From Clostridiales bacterium (GTDB lineage: Bacteria > Bacillota > Clostridia > Oscillospirales > JAAYOS01), in assembly GCA_012520195.1 (NCBI GenBank), contig JAAYOS010000074.1, positions 1 to 44,270 on the forward strand: 44,270 bases of DNA, given 5' to 3'. Below are positions 23,487 through 33,252 of the stretch, piece by piece (within the stretch, counting starts at the first letter, position 1; the number at the start of each line of letters is the position of its first letter). The translations under genes were made by a program, and so were the position numbers. Below the pieces are notes generated by a model. It saw only the letters and a list, made by a program, of their open reading frames with translations, ran no database searches and was not told where the DNA came from.

Positions 23487-24632
23487 ATGAGTAGATTCTG
23501 GAATACAAAGACTCGGCAGATTGAGCCGTATGTAGCGGGAGAGCAGCCCGGAAACCCGTCCGAGTGGATAAAGCTAAATACAAATGAGAACCCGTATCCA
23601 CCGTCGCCAGCTGTAACCGAAGCTATTATGAATGAGTTGTATGCGGGTACAGATATGGACTCTGAAAAGGTGGGCAATAGGGTTCTGAAAGTGAGCAATA
23701 CAGTTTTACGTGAAGTGGGAGATGTATTGCGGTTTTATCCCAACCCCGACGCCGATGATTTTCTGGAAGCGATATGTGAGAGATTTAGCTTGCGGAGGGA
23801 GCAAGTATTTGCAGGTAACGGATCGGATGAAATCTTAGCCTTCAGCTTTATCGCGTTTTGGGATAGAGACAGGCCAGTAATGGCACCGGCTGTGTCATAC
23901 AGCTTTTACCCTGTCTACGCAGACATCTTTGATATACCTCTAAAGCGGGTTCCTATGACGAACGGCCTTGAGGTTGATGTGGACGGGATTATCAGTGGAG
24001 ATGGAGGGGTTGTAATAGCAAACCCGAATGCGCCGACCTCAGTTGCGCTGACTCTTCACGACATTAGGAGGATTCTCGATTCACGCCGCAATGAGGTTGT
24101 GTTGGTCGACGAAGCATATATTGACTATGGAGGAGAAAGTGCTATCACATTATTGCCAGAGTATGAAAACCTTCTGGTAGTACGCACTTTGTCGAAGTCA
24201 TACAGTCTTGCAGGCATGAGGGTCGGATTTGCAGCCGGATCCCCGGAATTGATTGAGGGACTTAGGCGGGTAAGGGATTCGTTTAACTCGTATCCACTCG
24301 ACAGGTTGGCGATTGCCGCGGGAGCAGCCGCTATTCGGGACATCGATTACTTTGAGGAGTCAAGGGAGATGGTGTTGAGCACGCGCGCCAGAACAGCGGC
24401 AGAACTCTGCTCACTCGGCTTTAGGATGCCCGACTCATCAACCAACTTTCTCTTTGTTACACATCCGGATCATGCCGCGAAAGATATTTTTATGCATCTC
24501 AGAGAAAGAAAGATGCTGGTGCGTTATTTTAATAAGCCGGATATTGATAATTATCTACGCATTACAATAGGAACCGACAAAGAAATGGATCTTCTAGTAT
24601 CGGCATTAAAGGAAATTCTAGCTGAGGAATGA
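23487..24632 (+). CDS. hisC: Histidinol-phosphate aminotransferase
   Basis: 381 residues, class II PLP aminotransferase. The enzyme transaminates imidazole acetol phosphate in histidine synthesis; HisC-like proteins may also act on aromatic amino acids. LNTNENPYPPSP, FYPNPDADDF, AGNGSDEIL, LVDEAYIDY and TLSKSYSLAGMRVGF (PLP lysine K237) match the family. GGAGGAG lies 6 bases before the ATG. It is not next to other his genes, so it may be an orphan with broad specificity. Its last 15 bases overlap the 3' end of gpr on the other strand. Confidence 0.9.
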   Translation: MSRFWNTKTRQIEPYVAGEQPGNPSEWIKLNTNENPYPPSPAVTEAIMNELYAGTDMDSEKVGNRVLKVSNTVLREVGDVLRFYPNPDADDFLEAICERFSLRREQVFAGNGSDEILAFSFIAFWDRDRPVMAPAVSYSFYPVYADIFDIPLKRVPMTNGLEVDVDGIISGDGGVVIANPNAPTSVALTLHDIRRILDSRRNEVVLVDEAYIDYGGESAITLLPEYENLLVVRTLSKSYSLAGMRVGFAAGSPELIEGLRRVRDSFNSYPLDRLAIAAGAAAIRDIDYFEESREMVLSTRARTAAELCSLGFRMPDSSTNFLFVTHPDHAAKDIFMHLRERKMLVRYFNKPDIDNYLRITIGTDKEMDLLVSALKEILAEE

Positions 24633-25520
24633 GGTGATTTCCTCAACAGAGAAGTCGTGCAGTGCCATATTTACGGCATAGCCCAGTAGTTTCGATATAT
24701 CTTGAATTTTCTTATCCACATCCTTTGGAGCGACATGCAGATTACCTCGAATTTTATCTAGCGCTTCGGGCTCGGGAGTTCCTCCGGACTGTTCGACTAT
24801 GTCGTATGCTAGGGTTGCCGCATCCACCACCGTTGGGATTCCAGCCGCAATCACAGGTATGTGTAGCGTTTCGCTATTTATTGCAGCCCTGGAGTTACCC
24901 ACTCCGGAACCCGGTATAATTCCGGTATCAGAAAACTGTATCGTGCTGCAGAGCCGGGACACACTGCGGCTTACCAGCGCATCTACTACTATAATAATGT
25001 CAGGATTTACGTTTGAGCAGACCCCGCGAATTATGTCGAGGCTCTCCATTCCTGTAATACCCAGCACACCGGGTGCGAGTGCGGAGACAGGGCGATATGA
25101 CCCGAAGTATTCCGGTATTTTCTCCACAAGGTGACGTGTAACCATAATGTTCTCAACAGTGCGAGGTCCTACAGCATCGGGAGTTATGTGCCAGTTTCCA
25201 AGTCCAATAACCATAACCGATGTAGTGTCGCCAGCCTGTTGTTTTTCTAATAACTCCTTTATGATATTCGCCGCGGATTCTACCATCGACGGAAATTCAT
25301 CAGGTATATGGTTGGGGTCGAATTCTAGCGTCACGTATTTGCCAACAGGTTTTCCAATCGCGTGCTCTCCGTTCTCGTCGAGGATATCAACAACCGTAAT
25401 ACCTGCACCTTTCTCGGTATATTCGCGCACGATGACTCCTTCAATCTCAGTTTTATCCTCAACCTGTTCGCCGGCAAGTTTCCATGATTCAACTGCCAAG
25501 TCTGTTCTTATTGAAAACAT
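24618..25520 (-). CDS. gpr: Germination protease (GPR) for small acid-soluble spore proteins
   Basis: 300 residues. GPR degrades SASPs in the germinating spore and is made as an inactive zymogen. IRTDLAVE lies at residues 4-11, near the usual propeptide cleavage region. GLGNWHITPDAVGP (D115) and VVDALVSR (D180) carry the two aspartates of this unusual aspartic protease family. The protein is shorter than Bacillus GPR (about 370) and close to the clostridial length. It shares its upstream region with the divergent rpsT. I could not find a convincing SigG promoter. Confidence 0.93.
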   Translation of the reverse strand: MFSIRTDLAVESWKLAGEQVEDKTEIEGVIVREYTEKGAGITVVDILDENGEHAIGKPVGKYVTLEFDPNHIPDEFPSMVESAANIIKELLEKQQAGDTTSVMVIGLGNWHITPDAVGPRTVENIMVTRHLVEKIPEYFGSYRPVSALAPGVLGITGMESLDIIRGVCSNVNPDIIIVVDALVSRSVSRLCSTIQFSDTGIIPGSGVGNSRAAINSETLHIPVIAAGIPTVVDAATLAYDIVEQSGGTPEPEALDKIRGNLHVAPKDVDKKIQDISKLLGYAVNMALHDFSVEEITSFLS

Positions 25521-25580
25521 AAAGTCACTCCTCTCTTCAACATAATTACTATCATTCTCAAATAAATAAGAAATTATAGT

Positions 25581-25609
25581 TGATTTCGGGAAAATGTGAT
25601 GCTATAATA
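25581..25609 (+). promoter_or_regulatory. SigA promoter of rpsT
   Basis: TTGATT (25581-25586), 17-base spacer and TATAAT (25604-25609); the transcript would start near 25616. Confidence 0.7.
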
Positions 25610-25623
25610 TATGTCTGTCCGAC

Positions 25624-25644
25624 ATTCGGATTTTTTATCCGAAT
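25624..25644 (+). promoter_or_regulatory. Hairpin in the rpsT mRNA leader
   Basis: ATTCGGAT and ATCCGAAT form a perfect 8-bp stem around a five-T loop, starting within about 8 bases of the predicted 5' end. It may stabilise the mRNA or serve as an autoregulatory site for S20. Confidence 0.5.
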
Positions 25645-25678
25645 AAGGCAAGAACTATTGTTGGAGGAGGTGGACATA

Positions 25679-25945
25679 TTGGCAAATGTTAAGTCTGCCA
25701 AAAAGCGAATAAAAGTTGGTGCTACAAAACGCATCCAAAACCAGATGATAAAGTCTGCCATGAAGACAGCAGTTAAGAAGGTAAAGATTGCAGTAGAGGC
25801 CGGCGATTATGAGCTTGCCAGCAATTTGTTCTCTGATGCTGCTTCACAAATCGATAAGGCCGCAAAAGCAGGTGTAATCCATAAGAATACCGCTGCAAAC
25901 AAGAAATCGGGTCTTGCCCGTCAGATCAACGGCCTAGCGTCATAA
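25679..25945 (+). CDS. rpsT: 30S ribosomal protein S20
   Basis: 88 residues, basic, helical, binds 16S rRNA. It begins with (M)ANVKSAKKRIKVGATKR and ends with the alanine-rich helix typical of S20 (NTAANKKSGLARQI). The start is TTG: GGAGGAGG ends 8 bases before it, and family alignment puts MAN-type residues exactly there. It has its own promoter and terminator. Confidence 0.95.
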   Translation: MANVKSAKKRIKVGATKRIQNQMIKSAMKTAVKKVKIAVEAGDYELASNLFSDAASQIDKAAKAGVIHKNTAANKKSGLARQINGLAS

Positions 25946-25965
25946 ATTCTTTTATTCGCAAACAA

Positions 25966-25996
25966 ACTCCCATGTCTTGTGCATGGGGGTTTTTTC
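25966..25996 (+). terminator. Intrinsic terminator of rpsT
   Basis: ACTCCCATG (25966-25974) pairs with CATGGGGGT (25982-25990), loop of 7, followed by TTTTTTC. Confidence 0.9.
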
Positions 25997-26122
25997 ATAT
26001 CCCAAATACTTAAATGCAAGTCAAATAAGCAGAAAACACGTCTCAGCGCTTATGACCAGCCTTCCGGAAGCCCGAAACTGACATACTCAGCAAATATATA
26101 TTATGAATTTGCAATATTATCC

Positions 26123-26149
26123 TAAAGATTTTGAAGCTTTGTCCGAAAT
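26123..26149 (+). promoter_or_regulatory. Motility sigma (SigD/sigma-28)-type promoter of the chemoreceptor gene
   Basis: TAAA (26123-26126), exactly 15 bases, then TCCGAAAT (26142-26149); the SigD consensus is TAAA-N15-GCCGATAT. Chemoreceptor genes are commonly in this regulon. The leader would be about 110 bases. Confidence 0.55.
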
Positions 26150-26269
26150 AACTATATAGACCCTTTTTAACATGATAATTAGTAAGATAAAAAAGCTACT
26201 TAGCACTCGCACTAAACATCAAATAGACTATGCCATTTTGGCAAGCATTGAGAAGGGAGCCGTGTGGCG

Positions 26270-28363
26270 ATGAGGATATTGGAAAAAGCTTTCGGTAAGA
26301 AACAGGAGAAACAGAATAATAAGGCAAAGCAAGATGCCGGTAAGGGAAACGGAAAGGACACAGGGGTAGACAAAAAGATGAAAAAGAGGTCTGATCCATC
26401 CCGTAGGAGTGTCGTTACGCTGGGAGGAAAAATCGTCACGGCAATCGTTGCATGTGTTCTCGTGGTTGGAGTTTCGCTAGGTGTAATATCCGGGTTCTCA
26501 ATTTCGAGAAGCACAAAGAATGCACTTAGTATGAACATGGAAGATGCTGCAGTAATCGCTGCCAGTGTTATTTATGGTGAGATAAATGACAGAGTTATCA
26601 ATATGGAGTACTTGTCGGACGAGGTAAACACAATTGCGAGTAAAGATCTTAAGCGCCTCAAAATCGATATTATGCTCGATGAACAGGGCTTCGTAGAGTT
26701 AGGTATGGCAGACGAAACCGGGCTACTTGCCGGCAGGGATGAGACAAGGAACGTGTCGGGGGAAGAATTCTTTATCGTGTGCCAAGAGACACTGGAGCCT
26801 TACATAAGCGATATCACAATAGCAGGAGGCAACAGAGCTCTATTAACAATAGCGGTACCATATATTGAAGACGGCACTTTTAAAGGAGTGTTCTATTCGG
26901 TTCAGGACGCAGACTTTATTAACGAAGCGCTGGCAGTACTGCGTATGGGGCAAAAGGGAAACGCCTATGTTATCAACAGAACCGGACAAATTGTAGCTCA
27001 TGAGGATAGGAGCTTTGTATATTCGCAGCTAAACCCGATCATGGAAGCTGAAATCGATTCGTCATGGAAAGATGTAGCCGAAATGACAGACAAAGTTATA
27101 CAAGGAGATTTCAGCGCTACGTATTATGGGTACAACGGTGAAAACAAAGTCGCTGCAGCGGCGTCCATATGGAAAACAAACGGCTGGTATCTGATCCTCA
27201 CGGCTGATAGTGATGAATACACGGTAATGCTTAACTCATCCATTCGGACTATCGTATATGTAGTAGTAGGACTAATGCTTGGAGCTATAGTCGTTGCATT
27301 ACTTCTTTCTCGCGGAATATCCAGACCTGTTAAGAAACTTGAGGGTGCTGTCCGGCAGATGGCAGATGGCGACTTAAGTGTTAGCATTACAAGCAGGGGA
27401 ACCGATGAAGTCGCCCAGCTTGCAAAATCAACTCGTGAGATGCAGGCAAACCTTCTGCTTTACGTAAGTGAGATTAGACGCTGTTTATCAGCGCTTACAA
27501 ATGGAGACTTAACAGTTGCCGTTGAGGCAGAGTTTAAGGGCGATTTCAATGAAATACGTGATTCCCTTGAAACAATTATTGACTCCCTAAATAGTTCGAT
27601 ATCGGAGGTCAAGGAATCCGCTGAGCAAATAGCAGCTAGCGCTGACCAGGTTGCTGCAGGTGCTCAGACTCTTGCTACCGGAACTGCCGAGCAGGCCTCA
27701 ACCATAGAAGAGATCTCCGCGATGGTACAGGAAATTGAGACCGAAGCGAATAACTCAGCAAAAAATACCGTAGAGGCTGAGGAGAAGACCAGAGCTGCCG
27801 TCAGCGAGATAGAATTATGCAGTCAGGACATGCAGTCCCTGTCTGACGCGATGGACGATATCTCCCGGGCTACAAGTGACATCAGCAAGATAATCAAGAC
27901 CATTGAGGATATCGCTTTCCAAACAAATATTCTTGCACTGAACGCGGCAGTAGAAGCTGCAAGGGCAGGCGAGGCAGGCAAGGGGTTCTCGGTTGTTGCG
28001 GACGAAGTTCGGAACCTCGCATCCAAGAGTGCTGAAGCTGCTAAAAATACAACCGATCTTATAGATGACACGGTAAATGCAGTTGTTAACGGTACTACAA
28101 TTACTGAGAAGACAGCACTATCGCTTAACAGAGCTGTAGAGCATGTCAAGGGTATGGACGAGATAATGAGACAGATTAGGATTGCCAGCGATGAGCAGGC
28201 ACTGTCTGTTGAGCAGGTAAATACCGGAGTGGAGCAGATATCTGCCGTTGTTCAGACTAACTCTGCAACAGCTGAAGAAAGTGCTGCATCTAGTGAAGAG
28301 ATGATGTCCTACGCCCAAGTACTGATGAAACTCACAGAGCATTTCAAGATCCGCTCAAATTAA
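26270..28363 (+). CDS. Methyl-accepting chemotaxis protein with extracytoplasmic Cache-type sensor
   Basis: 697 residues. A Lys-rich cytosolic tail (about 1-50) precedes TM1 ([18 protein letters not shown]). A periplasmic-type sensor of about 270 residues follows, with dCache features such as [32 protein letters not shown] and TNGWYLI. TM2 ([20 protein letters not shown]), a HAMP domain and a long signalling coiled coil come next. The conserved tip reads [20 protein letters not shown], then [19 protein letters not shown], and binds CheA/CheW. Start: AGGGAG is 10 bases before the ATG at 26270 and 4 before a GTG at 26264; ATG is preferred. No other chemotaxis gene is nearby. The ligand is unknown. 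Confidence 0.93.
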   Translation: MRILEKAFGKKQEKQNNKAKQDAGKGNGKDTGVDKKMKKRSDPSRRSVVTLGGKIVTAIVACVLVVGVSLGVISGFSISRSTKNALSMNMEDAAVIAASVIYGEINDRVINMEYLSDEVNTIASKDLKRLKIDIMLDEQGFVELGMADETGLLAGRDETRNVSGEEFFIVCQETLEPYISDITIAGGNRALLTIAVPYIEDGTFKGVFYSVQDADFINEALAVLRMGQKGNAYVINRTGQIVAHEDRSFVYSQLNPIMEAEIDSSWKDVAEMTDKVIQGDFSATYYGYNGENKVAAAASIWKTNGWYLILTADSDEYTVMLNSSIRTIVYVVVGLMLGAIVVALLLSRGISRPVKKLEGAVRQMADGDLSVSITSRGTDEVAQLAKSTREMQANLLLYVSEIRRCLSALTNGDLTVAVEAEFKGDFNEIRDSLETIIDSLNSSISEVKESAEQIAASADQVAAGAQTLATGTAEQASTIEEISAMVQEIETEANNSAKNTVEAEEKTRAAVSEIELCSQDMQSLSDAMDDISRATSDISKIIKTIEDIAFQTNILALNAAVEAARAGEAGKGFSVVADEVRNLASKSAEAAKNTTDLIDDTVNAVVNGTTITEKTALSLNRAVEHVKGMDEIMRQIRIASDEQALSVEQVNTGVEQISAVVQTNSATAEESAASSEEMMSYAQVLMKLTEHFKIRSN

Positions 28364-28386
28364 CGAAATACGAGGTGCAAATAACT

Positions 28387-28421
28387 ATAGGCCGTGGCTC
28401 TTGAAGTCACGGCCTATTTTT
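28387..28421 (+). terminator. Intrinsic terminator of the chemoreceptor gene
   Basis: ATAGGCCGTG (28387-28396) pairs with CACGGCCTAT (28408-28417), followed by a T-run. Confidence 0.9.
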
Positions 28422-28458
28422 AACAAAAACTTCTCTGTTATCAGCGCTATTACAGTCT

Positions 28459-28486
28459 TTGCAAGACTTTTGCAGTATGATATAAT
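28459..28486 (+). promoter_or_regulatory. SigA promoter of lepA-hemW
   Basis: TTGCAA (28459-28464), 16-base spacer and TATAAT (28481-28486); leader of about 85 bases. Confidence 0.7.
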
Positions 28487-28579
28487 TGTTTTATGTAAAT
28501 CACTATAGGTGCTGAAAGAGTTAACGGTCCGACTTGATTAATAATGACAACGTTTAATAACCCTTTTGGGAGGAATAAT

Positions 28580-30385
28580 TTGCATAACATAAATAATATT
28601 CGTAATTTCTCGATTATTGCCCATATCGATCACGGAAAATCGACATTGGCCGACAGGTTGATTGAGCTGTGCGGCGGAGTGGGTAAACGCGATATGGAGA
28701 CCCGTATTCTTGACAGTATGGATCTTGAACGCGAGCGGGGCATTACCATTAAAGCGCGCGCAATCAAATTGAATTATAGGGCGTCCGACGGTGAGGACTA
28801 TGTTCTCAACCTAATTGACACACCGGGGCACGTCGACTTCAACTATGAGGTGAGTCGTTCACTTGCAGCATGCGAAGGAGCACTACTTGTAGTAGATGCA
28901 GCTCAGGGAATTGAAGCACAGACGCTGGCAAACACTTATCTCGCAATCGATGCGGGTCTTGAGGTTCTGCCTGTAATCAATAAAATAGACCTGCCATCGG
29001 CAGACCCCGAAAGGACGGTCCATGAGATTGAGGACATAATCGGGATACCTGCTGAAGATGCGCCGAGAATATCAGCTAAGAACGGCGTGAACGTGGAGAG
29101 TGTCCTTGAGTACATCGTAGAGAACGTGCCTGCGCCTGTGGGGGATGCCGATGCCCCGCTGAAAGCGTTGATATTCGACAGCCAATATGACCAATACAAG
29201 GGTGTCATTGTGTATGTAAGAGTGCTCGAAGGCGTACTCCGTACAGATGACCTCGTTCGCATGATGGCGACAGGAGCTGAGTACGAAATCGTAGAAGTTG
29301 GATATCTCAGGCCAATCGGTATGGAGAAGTGTGAAGAGCTCCTTCCAGGCGAAGTCGGCTACTTTACCGCATCTATTAAAAACGTCAGGGACACGCGTGT
29401 TGGAGATACAGTAACACAAGTCGAAAGACCTACTCAGAAGGCGCTACCCGGCTACCGTAGGGTTCAGCCGATGGTCTTCTCTGGAGTGTATCCCTCTGAT
29501 GGTGCAAAATACCCCGATCTCCGTGAAGCGCTTGAGAAGCTACAGTTGAATGATGCGTCACTAACGTACGAGGCAGAGAGCTCTGTCGCACTCGGGTACG
29601 GATTCCGTTGTGGATTCCTTGGACTTCTCCACATGGAGGTAGTTCAGGAGCGCCTTGAGAGGGAGTTCAACCTGGACCTCATTACGACCGCACCAAGTGT
29701 TATATATAAAGTTAAGTATACAGACGGCCGCGAGGAGAAGATTGACAATCCGTTAAACTTCCCTGACCCCACATTGATAGAGTACGCAGAGGAGCCGTTT
29801 GTCGCGGCAAACATAATAGTGCCCTCTGAGTATACTGGCAATATCATGGATCTCTGTCAGGGGCGCCGCGGTATCTTCAAGGACATGAAATATATCGATA
29901 CCAACCGGGTTGAACTCCACTATGAACTCCCCCTAAATGAGATAATCTACGATTTCTTCGATGCGCTAAAGTCGCGTACAAGAGGCTATGCCTCCCTCGA
30001 CTACGAGCTGAAGGACTACCGTCAAAGCGATCTTGTCAAGCTCGACGTCCTTCTTAACGGTGAAGAGGTCGACGCACTCAGCTTCATCGTGCACAAGGAA
30101 AACGCATATGCCCGTGCACGTCGCATAACCGAAAAGCTGAAAGAACACATTCCGCGCCAGATGTTCGAAGTCCCAATCCAGGCGGCTATCGGCTCAAAGA
30201 TTATTGCACGTGAGACAGTCAGGGCATTGAGGAAAGACGTTCTTGCAAAATGCTACGGTGGAGATATAACAAGGAAAAAGAAACTGCTCGAAAAGCAGAA
30301 GGAAGGCAAGAAGCGGATGCGGTCGCTCGGAAGCGTCGAGGTTCCGCAGGAGGCTTTCATGGCAGTGCTAAAGCTCGATGAGTAG
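28580..30385 (+). CDS. lepA: Elongation factor 4 (LepA), ribosome back-translocase GTPase
   Basis: 601 residues, the usual length. GTPase motifs: G1 [10 protein letters not shown]3 DTPGHVD, G4 NKIDLP; RGITIKA is the switch region. The EF4-specific C-terminal domain follows, with [19 protein letters not shown] and [19 protein letters not shown]. The start is taken as TTG 28580: GGGAGG is 6 bases upstream, and the protein then begins (M)[14 protein letters not shown] as in other LepA. The ATG at 28544 has no ribosome site and would add 12 unmatched residues. Operon with hemW, 32 bases downstream. Confidence 0.93.
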   Translation: MHNINNIRNFSIIAHIDHGKSTLADRLIELCGGVGKRDMETRILDSMDLERERGITIKARAIKLNYRASDGEDYVLNLIDTPGHVDFNYEVSRSLAACEGALLVVDAAQGIEAQTLANTYLAIDAGLEVLPVINKIDLPSADPERTVHEIEDIIGIPAEDAPRISAKNGVNVESVLEYIVENVPAPVGDADAPLKALIFDSQYDQYKGVIVYVRVLEGVLRTDDLVRMMATGAEYEIVEVGYLRPIGMEKCEELLPGEVGYFTASIKNVRDTRVGDTVTQVERPTQKALPGYRRVQPMVFSGVYPSDGAKYPDLREALEKLQLNDASLTYEAESSVALGYGFRCGFLGLLHMEVVQERLEREFNLDLITTAPSVIYKVKYTDGREEKIDNPLNFPDPTLIEYAEEPFVAANIIVPSEYTGNIMDLCQGRRGIFKDMKYIDTNRVELHYELPLNEIIYDFFDALKSRTRGYASLDYELKDYRQSDLVKLDVLLNGEEVDALSFIVHKENAYARARRITEKLKEHIPRQMFEVPIQAAIGSKIIARETVRALRKDVLAKCYGGDITRKKKLLEKQKEGKKRMRSLGSVEVPQEAFMAVLKLDE

Positions 30386-30417
30386 CCTTGAATACCATTT
30401 TCGGATAGGGGTTCAGA

Positions 30418-31617
30418 ATGAACAGAAGAGACAGGAAGAGGATAAACAAGGAGCCCCGGGCTAAGCGGAGAGTGACTGATGACCGCCTAGAGCCTCTCCC
30501 GGGGATATACATACACATACCGTTTTGTCGAAAGAAATGTGACTACTGCGATTTCTATTCTGTTATACCAGCCAGCGATTTACAACAGAGGTACACAGAG
30601 GCTCTGCTTACGCACCTGAGAGAGACTTCGCAATTTGTCCATTCCCCAGTTGAGACTGTCTACATTGGGGGAGGCACCCCCGCAATGCTGGGAGAGAAGA
30701 ACCTTGTAACCCTCTTGAAGGAAGTGCAGAGGCTTTACGCGATCACAAGCAGCCCTGAAATAACTGTTGAGTTGAATCCTGAATCTACTAGCTTTAAGCT
30801 CTTAAGCTCATTAAAAAAAGCCGGATGTACTCGGCTCTCAATAGGAGTACAGTCCGCAGTAGATGATGAGCTAAAGAAACTGGGGCGTCTGCACACCTTT
30901 GATGAGGCAAAAAGCGCTGTGGAGCTTTGCAGGAAAGCAGGGTTTGACAACATCAGCGTTGATCTGATGTACGGCATCGAGGGGCAGACACCTGAAAGCT
31001 TCAGGTATAGTCTTCAGGAAGTCATAAACCTTGACCCGGAGCATGTATCCTGTTATGGGCTTAAGGTGGAGCAAGGCACGCCACTTTGGGACCGCAGAGA
31101 GACAGCGGACCTTCCTGATGACGACGCACAGGCGGATTTCTATGAGACAGCGTGCACTATGCTTCGTCAAGCAGGTTATCAGCATTATGAAATATCCAAC
31201 TTTGCAAAGCCCGGTTATGCGTCGCAGCACAACCTGAAGTACTGGCGGCTTGAGCCATACTTGGGATTCGGACCCGGAGCCCATTCTGATTTTGCGGGGA
31301 GGAGGTACTCGATAGTCTCATCTCTTGATGCATATATTGAAGGAATTGAAAACGACGGTGAGGTTATTGAGGAGATGGAGGAGATCCTGCCGCAACAACG
31401 CGCAGCAGAGTACGTTATGTTGCGTCTACGCCTGGCGGAGGGATTTGACCCTTCTGAGTTCTTGCGTCAATTTATGATATGGCCCGATTCAATAGAAGAT
31501 AAGCTGAGAGAATACGAAAAGAGCGGACACGCGAAGGTAGACGGACGTTGGTCGCTGACAGAAAAGGGGTTCCTAATATCTAACACGATCATCTCTTCTT
31601 TGCTTGAATATATTTAG
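30418..31617 (+). CDS. hemW: HemW-type radical SAM heme chaperone (formerly oxygen-independent coproporphyrinogen oxidase-like)
   Basis: 399 residues. The radical SAM motif C37-x3-C41-x2-C44 (CRKKCDYC) follows GIYIHIPF; YIGGGTPAML, RLSIGVQSAVDDEL and SVDLMYGIEGQT are standard HemW/HemN segments. HemW lacks the extra residues needed for coproporphyrinogen oxidation and hands heme to respiratory enzymes. A basic 25-residue N-terminal extension (NRRDRKRINKEPRAKRR) is unusual. In many Firmicutes lepA-hemW is followed by hrcA-grpE-dnaK; here a DUF3810 gene follows instead. Confidence 0.9.
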   Translation: MNRRDRKRINKEPRAKRRVTDDRLEPLPGIYIHIPFCRKKCDYCDFYSVIPASDLQQRYTEALLTHLRETSQFVHSPVETVYIGGGTPAMLGEKNLVTLLKEVQRLYAITSSPEITVELNPESTSFKLLSSLKKAGCTRLSIGVQSAVDDELKKLGRLHTFDEAKSAVELCRKAGFDNISVDLMYGIEGQTPESFRYSLQEVINLDPEHVSCYGLKVEQGTPLWDRRETADLPDDDAQADFYETACTMLRQAGYQHYEISNFAKPGYASQHNLKYWRLEPYLGFGPGAHSDFAGRRYSIVSSLDAYIEGIENDGEVIEEMEEILPQQRAAEYVMLRLRLAEGFDPSEFLRQFMIWPDSIEDKLREYEKSGHAKVDGRWSLTEKGFLISNTIISSLLEYI

Positions 31618-31672
31618 GAGAGACCCTGAACACACATAAGAGCCAGGTTACACGGAAAGTGGGGTGTGCGTT

Positions 31673-32782
31673 TTGAAGAGGAAAGAGCTGCGGAATGGCT
31701 GCATTCGTATGGTTGTTGCCGCTGTGTTGATATCTATGCCAATAATCCTCCGTAGACTCTTGCCACCCAAATGGATATCAAGTGCTTTTAAGCCCGTATC
31801 CCGCTACATATCTAGAGTGCTATCAAAGATATCAGGTATTTTCCGGTTCTCAATTGCTGAAATACTGCTATATCTAGTAGTCGCTTCGGTACTATTCTAC
31901 ATAGTATTTACAGTAATCAGGATAATCCGAAAAAAGGACCCACCTATATACATACTTCGCTGTTTGTCGAGAGTAGTCCTCGGACTATGCTCGCTTGTGT
32001 TCTTGTTTAACACTCTTTGGGGATTCAACTATTACTCCCTGTCTCTCGCCAGCGAGTTGAAAATGGATATAGGACGCTATTCCGTTGAAACACTTCGCCT
32101 AGCGACTGAGAGTTTCGTCGTGGAGCTAAACGCAATATCGTCAGAGATCCCAAGGTTTCACAACGGGGTAAGCAAGTTTGAATCGTTTGATGAACTGGCA
32201 GACAAGGCTATTGAGGGCTGGACCAATTTAGCGAAGTCTAATGCCGCGTTTAGCAGCGTTAGGGTAGCTAAGCCCAAGCGCCTTTCGTCGGTTGCAAGCG
32301 AACTGATGTCCCGAGCTGGCATTACAGGGATCTACATACCATTTACCGGAGAGGCAAATGTAAATGTCGGCATACCCGACTCATCACTCCCGTTCACGAT
32401 GTCCCATGAGCTCGCCCATTCTGCCGGTGTGGCTCCAGAAAATGAGGCAAACTTCGCTGCATTCCTTGCCTGCCGAGAAAGCCCTCACGCAGAGTTCAGA
32501 TACTCGGGCTATCTCAGCGCATTCGTATACAGCTACAATGCACTTTACAGGGAGGACCCGGAAGGAGCATACGAACTGATGTTTAGTCTGAACAGGGAGG
32601 TTCTGGCGGATCTGCAGTATCGCTCAGAATATTGGAGGAGATATTCAGGAGAGATGCGTAAGGTCGCAACAAAGGTAAATAACACATATCTAGTCGCCAT
32701 GAAACAGACGGACGGTGTGAAGAGCTACGGAATGGTAGTGGATCTTCTCATTGCCGACTTCCTGGCCCGAAACACACCATGA
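31673..32782 (+). CDS. DUF3810 membrane protein with zinc-metallopeptidase-like HELAH motif
   Basis: About 369 residues. N-terminal hydrophobic segments (VVAAVLISMPIILRRLL, AEILLYLVVASVLFYIVF, VVLGLCSLVFLFNTLWGF) give about three membrane helices; the rest is soluble. SHELAHSAGVAPENEANF (about residues 244-261) has the HExxH form plus a downstream Asn-Glu, the zinc-binding pattern of gluzincin-like peptidases and a hallmark of DUF3810. Protease activity is likely by motif but unproven; the substrate is unknown. Start: TTG 31673 is 8 bases after AGTGGGG; an in-frame GTG at 31664 is the alternative. It follows hemW by 55 bases and is probably co-transcribed. Confidence 0.8.
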   Translation: MKRKELRNGCIRMVVAAVLISMPIILRRLLPPKWISSAFKPVSRYISRVLSKISGIFRFSIAEILLYLVVASVLFYIVFTVIRIIRKKDPPIYILRCLSRVVLGLCSLVFLFNTLWGFNYYSLSLASELKMDIGRYSVETLRLATESFVVELNAISSEIPRFHNGVSKFESFDELADKAIEGWTNLAKSNAAFSSVRVAKPKRLSSVASELMSRAGITGIYIPFTGEANVNVGIPDSSLPFTMSHELAHSAGVAPENEANFAAFLACRESPHAEFRYSGYLSAFVYSYNALYREDPEGAYELMFSLNREVLADLQYRSEYWRRYSGEMRKVATKVNNTYLVAMKQTDGVKSYGMVVDLLIADFLARNTP

Positions 32783-32911
32783 TACGAAGTTGAAACTACT
32801 GAAACATTAAGATTTAATAAACATTTAATATTTTTTATATATTGTATTAACATATTAAGAATATCATTAATCATGCAAGAAGTGATAGCAGTTTTCATCT
32901 TTTCCCTCCTT

Positions 32912-32941
32912 TGAGGCGGCAGTAGTCGCCTCATTTTTCTT
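32912..32941 (+). terminator. Intrinsic terminator after the lepA-hemW-DUF3810 operon
   Basis: TGAGGCG (32912-32918) pairs with CGCCTCA (32927-32933), followed by TTTTTCTT. It lies 130 bases after the DUF3810 stop. Confidence 0.85.
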
Positions 32942-33150
32942 GCGCAAATAAAGGGATGTTTGTGGGAAAATGGGTGTTGAGGAAGAAATAGGTCGATTAT
33001 TGGAGAGAAATCAACAAAATTACCATATTTATCAACGGGCATAGATATACAAGAAAATGAATATATCACATATGAAACTTGTCTACTATTTCCTGAAACA
33101 TAATCTGGTTAAGGCTCAAAAACCCTTCCATAAATATCACTCACAAGAGA
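32942..33150. other. Intergenic stretch between two terminators
   Basis: Only short frames without start or ribosome site are present; the longest on the plus strand is about 40 codons, ends at TAA near 33103, and has no start. I see no known RNA or repeat. Confidence 0.4.
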
Positions 33151-33151
33151 T

Positions 33152-33208
33152 ACCAAAAAGCCCTCTCAGGAACGACTCCTACTAGGTGTTCTTGTCCTTG
33201 AGAGGGCT
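33152..33208 (-). terminator. Intrinsic terminator of the oad operon
   Basis: AGCCCTCTCA (33159-33168) pairs with TGAGAGGGCT (33199-33208), with further pairing of GGA/TCC inside. On the minus strand TTTTTGG follows. Confidence 0.85.
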
Positions 33209-33252
33209 AATTAGTTTGTGTATTTGTTAGCGGTTATGCGTAGTAGCTGGCA

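Noticed and set aside
25997-26122. Possible cyclic-di-GMP riboswitch upstream of the chemoreceptor
   Set aside because: The GCCTTCCGGAAGCC segment is suggestive, but the conserved core around it is missing.
32942-33105. Coding-looking plus-strand frame of about 40 codons ending near 33103
   Set aside because: It has no start codon or ribosome site and begins right after an in-frame stop; amino acid sequence matches nothing I recognise.
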